Of a DNA stretch of 64,000 bases, positions 22,265-34,300 are shown piece after piece; position 1 is the first letter of the stretch, and each line of letters begins with the position of its first letter. The translations under genes and the position numbers were made by a program. The stretch is from Dastarcus helophoroides (taxonomy: Eukaryota; Arthropoda; Insecta; Coleoptera; Bothrideridae), in NCBI GenBank assembly GCA_028583605.1, contig CM053328.1, forward strand, positions 30,797,578 to 30,861,577, given 5' to 3'. The notes beneath the pieces are model-generated. The model was not told the DNA's origin. It did no database searches and saw nothing but the letters and a program-made list of their open reading frames with translations.

Positions 22265-25200
22265 TCGAGCTTTGGAAATTTTAACTTTTTTCAAAATTTC
22301 GATATTTTTCGAGTTTTTCCAAACGGTTGGGTTTTTATTTTAATGTTGATTTTCCGAAAATGCGAACTCCTTTCTCAAAATTCTACTTTTTTCTCTCAGA
22401 ATTCTACTTTTTTTCTCAAAATTCTCGGTTTTTCTCCAAAAATTCTCAAAGTTCGTCTTATTCTCTTAGTTTTGACTTGAGTCTTAAAATTAAATCTTTA
22501 AGTTTCTGGAGTTTTCTACTTAAAATTGGGTTTATTATCCAAATTTCAACTTTTTCTCAAAATTCGTGTATCCTTCTAAAATTGAATCCTAACATTAATA
22601 GAAATGTAAAAATTATAATATTTTTATGAAATTTAGAGAAAATAATTCATTGTAAATTTCAAGATTTTGTCAAAATTTGGATAAAAGTAAGAAATGTTGA
22701 GAGAAATATTTTCAAAAATTGTTTTTTTTTAAATTCGTATCAAATTGATTTCCTGTCACAATTCCACCTTTTGGGTAGTGTCAATCGAAAGCTGGCACAG
22801 TAAAACTTCTCATTTTGGACACCCCTCAACGGTCGTCACCTCCTTCAACCACGACTTTTGGGACTCTTCCAAAACTGGGCTATTTATTTGACTCTTTCCG
22901 AAAACATATCACTTCTTAAAGAAGGGATTCTTAGTCTGGGGTCCATGGACCACTAAAGGAGTCATGAGTTTTGGGGGTCCATGATTAGCACCTATTTAAA
23001 GCAGGATTTCTTAATCTGGGGCCCATGGACCACTGAGGGATCCATATCATGAGTTTTGGGGTCCATGATCAGCACCTTTCACTACTTAAAGCGGGGTTTC
23101 TTAATCTGGGGTCCATGGACCATGAAGGGATCCATGGGGGTGCTATCTAACAACATTTATTAAGATAATACTTAACGCAGCAATTTATCTAGTCTTACCT
23201 AATAAAACGTATTTTTATATTTCCTTGATTTCTCTTCCTACAACTATCTAGAGTAGGACTTGCTCCCCCCGTGGATCATGCATCCAACCAAAAATTTATA
23301 TTCTAAACTGGAGGAACGTTTTCTCAAAATTTCCATTTTTTCTTTAAAACCTCGTTCTTTCCTTCAAATTCCGACATTTTCTCGAACTTTTTGACTCTTT
23401 TCTGAAAATTCACCTTTTTCACAAAATCTTTCTTTTCCTTTGAAATGAATTTCGCCTTCTTTTATCAAAATGTGACGTTTTTCAAAATATTGAATTTTTA
23501 TCTGAAAATACGTTCGTTCTTTTCGATATTTTATTTCTCAAAATTCGATTTTTTTTAAATTTCGATTTTTTTAAATTCGACTTGTTGACTCTGTTCTCAA
23601 AATTCGTCTTTTTTCACAAAATCTTTCTTTTCCTTTGAAGTGAATGCATTCCTAAAATTCGCCTTGTTTTATCAAAATGTTATTTTTTTGAAAATTTCGA
23701 CTTTTTAAAATTCGACTTTTTTAAATTCAAATTTCGGCAAATTTCGATCTTTGGGTAAAAAAGTAAAAATTTTGAGAATACTCATCTGGAAATGTTGAAA
23801 AATGTTTTTTGGAAATTTTGAATTTTTGTAAAAAGACGGACATTCGAGAACATTTTCAGTTTTTTTAAATCCAACTTTCTGAAAGTTCAAAATTTCGACG
23901 TTTACCTCAACATTGGACATTTTCTGACGTTGCGGAGGGGCAGGATGGGGAGCTTGTCCCTCTTGACTTGAGCAGTCATCAGAAAATAAATATTCAACCG
24001 AGAAATTTCGACTTTCTTCTTAAAATTTCGACCTTTTACCTGAAGTTTCGATAGTTTCTCGAAATTTGTCATTTTTTCCAAAGTTGGACAAAATTTGACT
24101 TCCTCTGGGAAATCTAGAATTCCTACATTTTCTGGAATTTTTTGACTCTTTTCTCAAAATTCGTCTTTTTTCACAAAATCTTTCTTTTCCTTTGAAAATT
24201 CACCGTATTTTATCAAAATAGTTACTTTCAAAATACTGAATTTTTATCTGGAAATCCGTGCGTTCTTTTCGAAATGTTTATTTCTCAAAATTTGGACCTT
24301 TTTTGAAAATTTCGAATTCTTACTTAAAATTCGACTTTTTTAAAATTCGACTTCTGCAAATTTCGAGTTGTTTACCAAAATTTGCCTTTTCCTTGGGTTT
24401 TGATAGATCTTTGGATGAGAAAGTAAAAATTTTGAGAATAATACTAATCTGACAATTTTGAAAAATGGTTTTTGGAAATTTTGAATTTTTGTAAAAAGAC
24501 GGACGGACATTCGAGAACATTCTTTTTGGAAATTTCAACAGTTTTTTTTTAAATCCAACTTTCTGGAAGTGCAAGATTTCGACCTTTACCTCAATATTGG
24601 ACATTTTCTGACATTGCGGTGGGGCAGGATGGGGAAGCTTGACTTGAGCAGTCATCAAAAATAAATATTCCGCCGAGAAATTTCGACTTTCTTCTTGAAA
24701 TTTCAACCTTTATCTTGAAGTTTCGGTATTTTCTCCAAATTCGTAATTTTTTCCGAAAGCTGAACAAAATTTGACTTCCTCTGAGAAATCTAGGAATTCC
24801 GACTTTATCTCAAATTTTTGACTCTTCTCAAAATTCATCTTTTTTCACAAAATTTTTCTTTTCCTCTGAAGTGAATTTATTCCTAAAATTCGCCTTCTTT
24901 TATCAAAATGTGACTTTTTCAAAATATTGAATTTTTATCTGCAGATTCGTTCGTTTTTTTCGAAATTTATTTCTCCAAATTCGATTTTTTTTGAAAATTT
25001 CGAATTTTTAAAATTAGACTTTTTTAAAATTCGACTTTCTGCAAATTTCGACTTGTTTACCAAAATTTGCCTTTTCCGTGGGTTTTGGTAGATCTTTGGA
25101 TGAGAAAGTAAAAATTTTGAGAATAATACTCATCTGAAAATTTTAAAAAATGTTTTTTGGAAATTTTAAATTTTTGTAAAAAGACGGACATTCGAAAACA

Positions 25201-25660
25201 TTCTTTTTGGAAATTTCAACAGTTTTTTTAAATCCAACTTACTGGAAGTTCAAATTTTCGACATTTATCTCAACATTGGACGTTTTCTGACGTTGCGGTG
25301 GGGTAGGATGGGGAGCTTGTCCCTTTTGACTTGAGTAGTCATCAGAAAATAAATATTCAGTCTAGAAATTTCGGCTTTCTTCCTGAAATTCCGACCTTTT
25401 TCTTGAAATTTCGACTTTTTCTTAAAATTCATTCGACAAAGTTTGACACCCTCCGGGAAATTTCGAATTTTCATTAAATTTTGACGGTATTTTCAAAATA
25501 TCGATCTTATTCGCCAAATTTCGATTTTTGCATTTTTAAAGCGTTTGATTTCTTTCCTCGAAAATCGTCTTTCTCGAAATTTCGAATTTTTTTCTCAAAA
25601 TTCCCCCTTTTCGAAATTGTCACTTATCTCAAAACTTTGACACCAAAAATTAATCATTCG
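22265..25660. repeat. AT satellite, TTTCGACTTTTT orientation, ~682-bp higher-order units
   Basis: From 23390 a unit containing GAAAGTAAAAATTTTGAGAA, GTAAAAAGACGGACATTCGA, and a GC-richer island (CGTTGCGG.GGGGCAGGATGG, then TTGACTTGAGCAGTCATC) is repeated three times. The GTTGCGG island starts at about 23929, 24613 and 25293. The block is interrupted by module copy 2 at 22736-23207. Confidence 0.85.
22736..23207 (+). repeat. GGTCCATGGACC module, copy 2
   Basis: Near-identical to 21789-22262 from ATCAAATTGATTTCCTG to CCTAATAAAACGTATT, including the three internal GGGGTCCATGG units. The two copies are directly oriented with AT-satellite sequence between them. Confidence 0.75.
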
Positions 25661-26460
25661 GAACACAAAAAATCGTGGTAGGTGGTTTAGATTTTCTTTG
25701 GGGTCGTTTGAGGTTGAAAAGTTACATCAATATCCGTAGTTTGCTGCAAGGGTTATAAGCGAATATTCTTAATTACTGACTTTTTCATTTAACCTCATTT
25801 TCAACCAATTCGTACCATTAATGTTTGTTAAAAACTAATGACTAGGATTTTTAGAGAATGTTTTGCACTTTTTAATCCCTATTTTCATTTTCGGTACGAC
25901 CATTATTTTCCTAGTTATTGGTTACCAAAGTTTTTTTTTCGTTTTAAAGAACGCCAATCAGTGAAAAACCATCATACACGGCTCGGAGACCAGTAAAATT
26001 AATGAGGATTGCATTACCTAGAAGAGTTTTATGATGTGATCACTGGAAAAAATCACTGAAGGCGTGAAATATTATCGATACCTCAAAACATATCGTGAAG
26101 AATTCAAAAATCAAACGACCTAAATGCTTTACAACAAATAATGTAACTATTTTCCTTGTTCTAAAAAAGTTAAACTCTTCGCGTATCCTACTGACTGCGC
26201 CAGATAAACATGATGCCTCATTGAAACCTTGTTAGAAAAATGTCTTCCATCTTGTTGCTTTTAAGTCGTTTTATAGAAAAATCTCTAAAATGCTGACTCG
26301 GTACGGTGATTCAGCACCTCAACCTTGATAAGTTGTAAATAAACCTGAACATGTCAAATCAGCTTCTTAAGCCCTGACCGAGGTACTTGAGTCGTAAAAG
26401 TGTGAAATGTAAATATTTATTTGTTTACTGTCTTACCTGTATTCCATAAACTTAAATATG
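25660..26460. other. Non-repetitive spacer with one diverged array-type segment
   Basis: A segment near 25970-26090 (CGGCTCGGAGACCAGT, TTTATGATGTGATCACTGG) is a diverged relative of the 437-bp repeat at 27600-28985. Otherwise nothing is recognised. Confidence 0.4.
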
Positions 26461-26515
26461 ATTTCTGTTGCAGGTAAGGAAGGACACTTTTGAAGATGCT
26501 GTGATAGCTGTAAGT
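26461..26515 (+). promoter_or_regulatory. Candidate recursive-splicing site with 36-nt mini-exon
   Basis: TTTCTGTTGCAG (26462-26473) is followed directly by GTAAGG, and a second donor GTAAGT starts at 26510. The enclosed 36 nt (26474-26509) are in frame and read VRKDTFEDAVIA. This could be either a true microexon or a recursive exon. The layout repeats that at 2169. Its pyrimidine tract is shorter than that of the first site. Confidence 0.4.
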
Positions 26516-27600
26516 GTGAGTAGTTAAATTTTAAACCATTTTAAATGACGCCTACTAAAATTTAAAAGTTCGTAATTCCTAAATTCATGCATAAAAATGT
26601 GAGTCGACTTATTTGGCATGATTTGAAACAGGTATCCATAATTTAGTTAAAAATTGCTTGTAACATTTGTAAATGACGCAAAAGGCGACCTTAAAACCCA
26701 CGTACTTTGCATTTTAATTTATATAATTTACAGATGTTTTTTGCTAGCGCATTCATGTGAATGTATGTGCGTTATCAGTAAAATTAGAAACCAAAACACA
26801 CATAATAAATTATTTAAGTTGTTTAGGTACAAATTTGCTAAATAAAACATCGACGTGAAAAGACAAGACTATGGTTCTCCTGAAACTGAAACAGTAATTA
26901 CAGTTGGGTTAGTAAAATTTTAGATTAAAATTATTTTAGACTATATTTATGAATTTTAGATATACTTAGGATTTAGAACAAAAAAAATATAATGATAGGA
27001 TTACTTTGATAAATGCCATTAAAATCTCATTATATTACGATTTCGGGAATATCATCCATAACCTTCTCCAAAAGCATCCTCATCGTTGCACTATTAACTT
27101 CATAACCTTGTAATGATAATCATATTTTACAGTTGATTAATATTCCTTAATGACTAAATTTCATAACAATTATCATTCTTGTATACATAATTTATTAGCT
27201 GGCTATATATTTTACAGTGTAGCTCATATATCATAAAAAATAGACACGAAATACTTTTGTGATTTAAATAAGCATGAAATGATTTCGATTATTGAAAAAA
27301 GCGAATTCAAATTCAAAAACCAGGGAAATTCGAATTCGATTAATTCTGTCAAATCTGGAACCTTCAATTCTGACTCTATATTGATGTGATATTGCAACAC
27401 ACGAGAAATAGAATTAAGAGACAATACTGCCACCTTACTTTCGCAAAAAGAGAAATATAAGGTGCATTAGGTCAAGATTAACTCTGCCAACCGAGAATTC
27501 TCGAAAACGAAAAAGGTCTTAGAATTACTAATAATTTGGAACATAGACACTATCAAAGAGAAACACAAATCAGCTAAACAATATTTGACAACTTTGACTT
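26516..27600. other. Non-repetitive AT-rich spacer
   Basis: No transposon motif or tandem structure. Small frames at 26654-26845 (+) and 27224-27433 (-) are not convincing. Confidence 0.4.
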
Positions 27601-28985
27601 AAACAATTCGTATATTATCGTCTATTACCGTTTTGTATACCATGAAACACCAAAATTTACTAAATAAACGAAAAATGAAATAAAAATACTTATAATTTTG
27701 GATGGAGTGCATTTTGCACGTAACAATATGGGACATGATTTGTAAATAACCAGCGAAAAATTATCCTACGGCGCTCGAAGATCAATCAAATTAAAAAGAA
27801 TTAAATGATCTAAAAAAGATTTATGATGAAATCACTGGAAGAATTACTGACGTCTGTGGACCTGTTTAAGCGTAAACAAAAATTTGGGAAGTTTTCGGTC
27901 CACGTTTTTCTTTTGATTAGTCGAAAACTGCTAAAACTCAAGATCTGTTATCTAGAAATTTTGAGCTTTTAAGCTAAAAAGTTGAACAAATACGTAAACA
28001 CTTTTAGGATATTTAAATCATTTGACAATTTTGGCTTAAACATTTCATACATTCTCGTCAATTACCGTTTTGTATACCATCAAACACCAAAATTTACTAA
28101 ATAAACGAAAAACGAAATGAAAATACTTATAATTTTGGATAAAGTGCATTTTGCACGTAACATATGGGACATGATTTTTGAATATCCAGCGATAAATCAT
28201 CCTTCGTCCCTCGAAGATCAGTCAAATTAAAAAGAAAATCATGATCTAGAAGAAATTTATGATGAAATCACTGGAAGAATTACTGACGTCTCTGGACTTG
28301 TTTAAGGGCAAACAAAAATTTGAAAAGTTTTCGGCCCACGTTTTTCTTTTGATTAGTCGAAAACTGCTAAAACTCAAGATTTGTTAACTAGAAATTTTGA
28401 GCTTATAAGCTAAAAAGTTGAACAAATACGTAAACACTTTTAAGATATTTCAATCATTTGACAATTTTGGCTTAAACAATTCATACATTCTCGTGAATTA
28501 CCGTTTTGGATACCATCAAACACCAAAATTTACTAAATAAACGAAAAGTGAAATGAAAATACTTATAATTTTGGATGGAGTGCATTTTGCACGTAACAAT
28601 ATGGGACATGATTTTTGAATATCCAGCGATAAATCATCCTTCGTCCCTCGAAGATCAGTCAAATTAAAAAGAAAATCATGATCTAGAAGAAATTTATGAT
28701 AAAATCACTGGAAGAATTACTGACGTCTCTGGACTTGTTTAAGGGCAAACTGTGGCGTAAACAATTCATATATTCTCGTGAATTACCGTTTTGTCTACCA
28801 TCAAACACCAAAATTTACTAAATAAACGAAAAACGAAATGAAAATACTTATAATTTTGGGTGAAGTGCATTTTGCACGTAATATATGGGACATGATTTTT
28901 GAATAGCGAGCGATAAATTATCCTACGGCTCTCGAAGATCGGTCACATTAAAAAGAATTAAATGATCTAGAGATCTCTGATGAAA
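27600..28985 (+). repeat. 437-bp tandem array, about 3.2 copies
   Basis: The marker TACCGTTTTG occurs at 27626, 28063, 28499 and 28784, giving spacings of 437, 436 and 285. The third unit lacks about 151 bp (the section with TTTTTCTTTTGATTAGTCGA and AGTTGAACAAATACG). The fourth is cut off where hairpin insertion copy C begins. Unit landmarks are ACACCAAAATTTACTAAATA, GTGCATTTTGCACGTAA (an inverted-repeat word) and TATGATGAAATCACTGGAAG. No coding potential. Confidence 0.85.
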
Positions 28986-29225
28986 TATAAATCTTGTCCC
29001 CTGAAACTAAGAAAGATTCAAAAACACAACAAAAGTTTCTCTAATGTGTTTCGACAGTATCTCGCTGAAGATGATAGCTTGGCTATCGAAGCGCGTTAGA
29101 GCAACCTTTGTTGTGTTTTTTAATATTTCTTAGTTTCAAGGGACAAGACGTGTATTTCAATTTTTGAGTCGATTTAATGTAATGTAATCAATTTTTGAAG
29201 ATAACCAAGGACCAGTCCGTTCCGG
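28982..29225 (+). mobile_element. Hairpin insertion copy C, complete palindrome
   Basis: A palindrome spans 28994-29146, from TTGTCCCCTGAAACTAAG to its inverse CTTAGTTTCAAGGGACAA. It is followed by the asymmetric tail GAAGATAACCAAGGACCAGT (29198-29217). On the plus strand CTGAAGA (29065-29071), a perfect stem II (GATAGC/GCTATC) and GAAG (29088-29091, in place of GAAA) form a decayed hammerhead-like core. It truncates the 437-bp array. Confidence 0.7.
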
Positions 29226-30439
29226 CAAAAATATATTGAATCAATTTCATTATGCGCAACTGGTTAATGAAAGTAGAAATTCTAACTGCATAAAACACTT
29301 CCAAGAAAAATGTCATGTTTTTAAATAAAACTAGATGTGGCCAAATGCAATTATAGTGTCACGTAACGAGTGGGGATTACATGGCAGACAATAAACGAAT
29401 TTATTTTTAAGCTGATATAATCTTATTTTTTACCTTATCTATGACTTTCATCAAATGCTAACCCACATATAAATAAATTAATCTCCTGATTTGTCAGACT
29501 TTGGAAATTTATTTAATCAGCAATTGGTACATAATCTCATCGGCTGAATCATCTGTAAACAAACGATTAAAAACAGGAGCAGAACACGTAGAAAACCTGA
29601 TTCTGACAATAAATATTTTTTAATCTGCATACTAGTTTTTAATTGCTATCTCGAAATGAAAATATTTTAAATATAAAAAAAAAGTCACTGTCTTCGGATT
29701 TATGGAACTCTGTATTGTAAGAGGGACCCTGTATATTTCCATTAAATTTTGTGTCCACTGGCTGCGCACTCCAAATATTCCTCTAGCTTTTAAATGCTAT
29801 AATTATTTGAGGAACAGTTCCTGAAATACCCTGTTATTAGAAGATGTGTGGTTTTGATAAAAACTTCTTGTTTATATACTCCAGTACGTAGATTCGCCCA
29901 GAACAGGAAAATTACCCATTATTTACATTTTAAAAGAGATTTGATGTCAAAATAAAGTTTCACCAAGTGAAACAAAACAGGTGAGAGCACAAAACGCCCA
30001 CAAAATTTCGTGTTATGTATTAGGTACTCGTCTAATTTTGACGCAGCACAGCAGAATAATTTAATTCTACGTGGCTTGCATGTTTATGATGTGGAACAAT
30101 TTAGTTAAAGCACACGATGGAGCAAACGATAAGAGTGTTATTTAATTTTTATTAGCGTGAATGGGATCCAGTTGTATTTGAATATAAAAAAAAAATTAAG
30201 GCCTCCAAGTCGACATTCTTCGTGTTACAGTTAGAATTTTGGTTTGGTAATTAGGTAACTTTGGTATTTCAAGATGAAAATGAAGTTCGCAAATAAATGA
30301 ACTTTGCCTAATATTCCATTTTGGTCAATGATATTTTGACATTGCATAATTCCACGCTTATAAAATAAAAAAAACAGTTTTGGTCCAAAACCAACACAAA
30401 CACAACTTTAGGTTATCAACGTTTAGTGAAAGTTTTGCT
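29226..30439. other. Non-repetitive spacer, nothing recognised
   Basis: AT-rich, without tandem structure, RNA-gene motif or convincing frame. Confidence 0.4.
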
Positions 30440-30600
30440 ATTTAAAGCAGTTTTGCAAATGTCGTAGTATGTGGTAATCTGATGGTGAAAGGTCAGGGCT
30501 ATATTGTGGATGTGATCCAACTTGTCAACTAGTTTTAATAATTTTTCACGTCTTATTGAAGAATGTATAGAGGCCAAGTGTTTTCACGATGAAATACGAT
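30440..30600 (-). pseudogene. Second mariner/Tc-type transposase relic
   Basis: The minus strand reads GSHPQYSPDLSPSDYHILRH around 30460-30515, the D3 region of mariner-type transposases. About 70-90 bases upstream on that strand there is a frameshifted FHRENTWP-type stretch that fits the D2 motif with the D replaced by E. Frames are broken by stops. A neighbouring 79-codon minus frame (30584-30823) may be more of the same protein but has no motif I can defend. Confidence 0.7.
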
Positions 30601-31380
30601 TTTTTTGGCGTTTTTCTACGATGTTTTCCTTGAGTTTGTTGACAGTAAACATCGAAATTGATGATTGGATTCCTTGGAAACAGCTCAAAATAGACGAGAA
30701 TTTTATACAGATTGCCCCAGTCATGTCATTAATTTTAACCACGTACTCAGAAGGTTTAGTAAAGACAGAAAGTGGAAAAAAATCGGCCCTTTTGAAGAGA
30801 GGCAAATCAACCCTCCATAACATTTAGCTGCTAATCGTAGCAAATGATTTACGACTTTATCGATCAACAGAGGCTTATTACATTATCACCCATACAAGTG
30901 CAATGATGAAGCAAACTGGCCATACAAAGCATCGATAATTTGTTAATGAACTCTAATGAAATCTTTATTTAATTATTTCTTCGCATAATTATTTGCATTT
31001 CCATTCATTTGAAACTAATATGAAAATAAGTGCATCTGTTTTACATTTTTGGTTTCTTTATACAACGGGTCTCACGAAGAGTAAAACAGAAATTCTCAAA
31101 AGTAAATGAATCTACAGAAATAACCAGATTGACACAAACTAAAATATGAATCCTAAAAAAATAAATAACGATGCGACGCTGCCACAAAATTAATGTTCAA
31201 TGCTCAAACAGCAGGATTATTTAATTTATAAGCAAATTAAACATGTGTTGGCAGTTAGATCAGGGTTTTTTAACCTGTCAGTAATCGTAGACTACTTTCA
31301 AAGTCCTCAAAAACACTACAGTAATCGTGGACTACTTTCAAAGTTAATACATCGACGATAAAAAAAATTTTCGACATCCC
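30601..31380. other. Spacer, possibly further decayed transposon sequence
   Basis: A hAT-like word, CAGGGTTTTTTAACCTGTCA, lies at 31261-31280. No other structure is recognised. Confidence 0.35.
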
Positions 31381-34300
31381 ACTTAAATTGACGACAAAAA
31401 CTTCTCTATTCAGTTTAATACCTTTTTTTGTTTGAAATTTCGCTTGACATAGGCCAATTTTTTTAACGCACGAAAAAAGCTTGAGAAAATTTCGAACTTA
31501 TTTGACCATTGTTTCTTAATTTTTAAAGTTTTCACTAAATAGAAAATTTAATTTGTTCAATCTTTTAAGTACTACATTTTTTGATGAAGTTCAATTTTTT
31601 TCGAGTGATTGTTTTTTTTTTGAAATTATAGTTCTTTAACTCTTTTGCTTTTTAATTTCCACATTAACATTAAATTATCAGAATATTTTTCGAATATTTG
31701 CCGTTACTTCAAACAACCGCATTGAGGTTTCAAATTTCAGGACTATTTAAATAAAATTTTTCTGAGTTTACGTTTTAAATTTTTCAACGAATTTTTTGAA
31801 GAGGTTGTCGTCTTATCTATCAATATGTTTTTTTTCAATTATGTTTTTTATTTCTTTTTGAATATCAGAAATTCTATGCAAAATATTGGCACCAATTTGA
31901 CAATGTCGTTTTAATATGTACCTATTTTTGCTAAATTTAAATTTCGATGAACTATTTTCGACTCTTTTCTAATATTTTTTAAAAGTTACGTTTTGTTAAA
32001 TTCATTTTTTTGGGTTGAACTCTGGAATCTGTAAAGCAAGGTTTCCGAATTTTTTTATGATTCTTCAAAATCAAAAATCTATTCATTGACCTTTAGTATT
32101 TTTAAATTCGAATCAAAATATTTAAAATGACCCAGTAAAAAATTTTAAATTCTTTGAAAAGTTTGAATATTTAAAAATGCCAATTTTTAAAAAATACGAG
32201 TTCTTAATCCAAACTTTAAAAAATAAGACGAATATTCAAATTCTGAACAATTCGAATTTTTTAAAAACGACGATTTTGTAAAATGTTCGAATTTTATAAA
32301 AATTGAAATTTTATAAAATCGAATTCGAAAAAGAATAAATTTTAAAAATTCGTACCTAATTTTTGTTGAAATTCTTAAAAGATTGAGACCAGAGATCAAG
32401 CAAATATCGAAATATCGAAGTTTTTAGAAAATGCAAATCTTTTTAAGGTCGAAAATTTAAAAATTTAATTTTAAACATTATTTTCAAGTGAACTTTTATA
32501 ATTTCAAAGTCGAAATTTTGTTCTAAAAAAGTCTGACAATTTAGGAAATTTGACTGAAATTTCTCGATATTTTTAATTTTTTCAATTGAGAATTTTCATA
32601 TTTCGAAGTTCAAACGTTTCAAAGAACCAAAAAATTATCAATAATATTAGGGATTTTGGGGAAGATGTTAACTTCCAAAATTTTTAGGTGAGAACGAGTT
32701 TCGATAATTTTAGCCAAGTTTAAAAAAACATATAATATAGATTTTGAAACAATGTTTTTTAAGTGAATTGTTTTGAAAAAACCAACTTAATTAACAAAAT
32801 ATTTTAAGTTCAAGTTTTTAAAATTTTAGATATACATTATTAATTTTATATTTACTATCAAAACCTTCTCATTTGAAATGGCACTTGAATAAATTCTGAT
32901 TTCATTAAAATTCGATCGTATTTTCGAAATTTTAGGTCATAAAAAAATTAAATGAAAGCGAATTTGCATAAATTTTAGTTTCCAAAATAAAACCTATATT
33001 CGAATTTACTTTAAAATTTCAATGTTCAAAATTCTTTGATTATTTCTCAATATTTCAACTTTTTAAAATTATACGAATTTTTGTGAAAATTTGGACTTTT
33101 CTGAAAATTCTATTTTTTTGAAATTTCCGTTTTTTTGAAAATTTTAACTTTTTATGAAAATTTCGATATTCGACAATTTTACTTTAAAATTTCAATCCTC
33201 AAATTTCTAATAATTTTGAAATTTTTTATTTTTATTTTGAATATTTTTTGTGAAAACTTCGAGAGAACAAAATTTCAAGTGTTCAAAATTTTCGAATAAC
33301 TGATTCTGAAACATTTGTTCTTTTTTAACTTTTTTTTGATAATTACCCCACTTATTTTTAATTTTTTTTTAAAGCTTTGATTTTTTTTTCAAAGTTCTTT
33401 GTGACTTTCTCAATATTTCGACTTTTTAGAATTATACAATTTTTTTTAAACTTGGGCCTTTTTTAAAAATTTTGTTTTTTTGAAAATTCTGTTTTTTTTA
33501 TAAATTTTAACTTTTTATGAAAATTTCGATATTCGACAATTTTACTTTAAAATTTCAGTGATTTTTCAAATTTTCGTTTTTTTTTAAATTTTCGCTTTTT
33601 AAAAACATCGATATTTCTTGAAAATTCATCGTCTTTTCAAACTCTTGAAGATTTTTCGAAACTTTCGAATTATTTTGGAAATTTTGTTTTTTTTTCAATT
33701 TTACTTTTTTTTTTTAAATTGTGCCTTTTTTGATTATATTATATATTTTGACCTTTTAAAATTACACGATATTTTTTCAAAATTTCGACTTTTTAAAATT
33801 ATACGAATTGTTTTTAAAATGTCGACTTTTTAAAATCATACGAATTCTTTTCAAAATTTAGACTTATTTGAAAATTCTGTTTTTTTTTTTGAAAATTTTA
33901 ACTTTTTATGAAAATTTCAACATTCGACTTTTACATTAAAACTTCAATTTATTTTTTAAATTTCCTTTTTTTGTTTGAAAATTTCGCTTTTTTAGGACAT
34001 CAATATTTTTTTAAACTCATCGGTTTTTTTTTAAATTTTGAAGACTTCGAAATTTTCGAATTATTTTGAAAATTTTGTTTTTTTCTTAATTTTTAAAGTT
34101 TTTTAATTTTTAGGAAAATTTTAATTTTTTCAAAATCACCCATTTTAAAAGGTAGCTAACGAATTTTTTTACAACTTCAATTTTTTTTGGACATTTTGAT
34201 TTTTTTTTTGAAAATCTTAGTTTCTTATAAATTTTTTGATATTTTTGAAAATTTCCACATTAACATTGTCAAATTTATTCAGAATATTTTTTCTGAATAT

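Noticed and set aside
27241..27430. Minus-strand 69-codon frame (27224-27433) as a small gene
   Set aside because: No start context, domain or neighbouring exon signal; probably chance.
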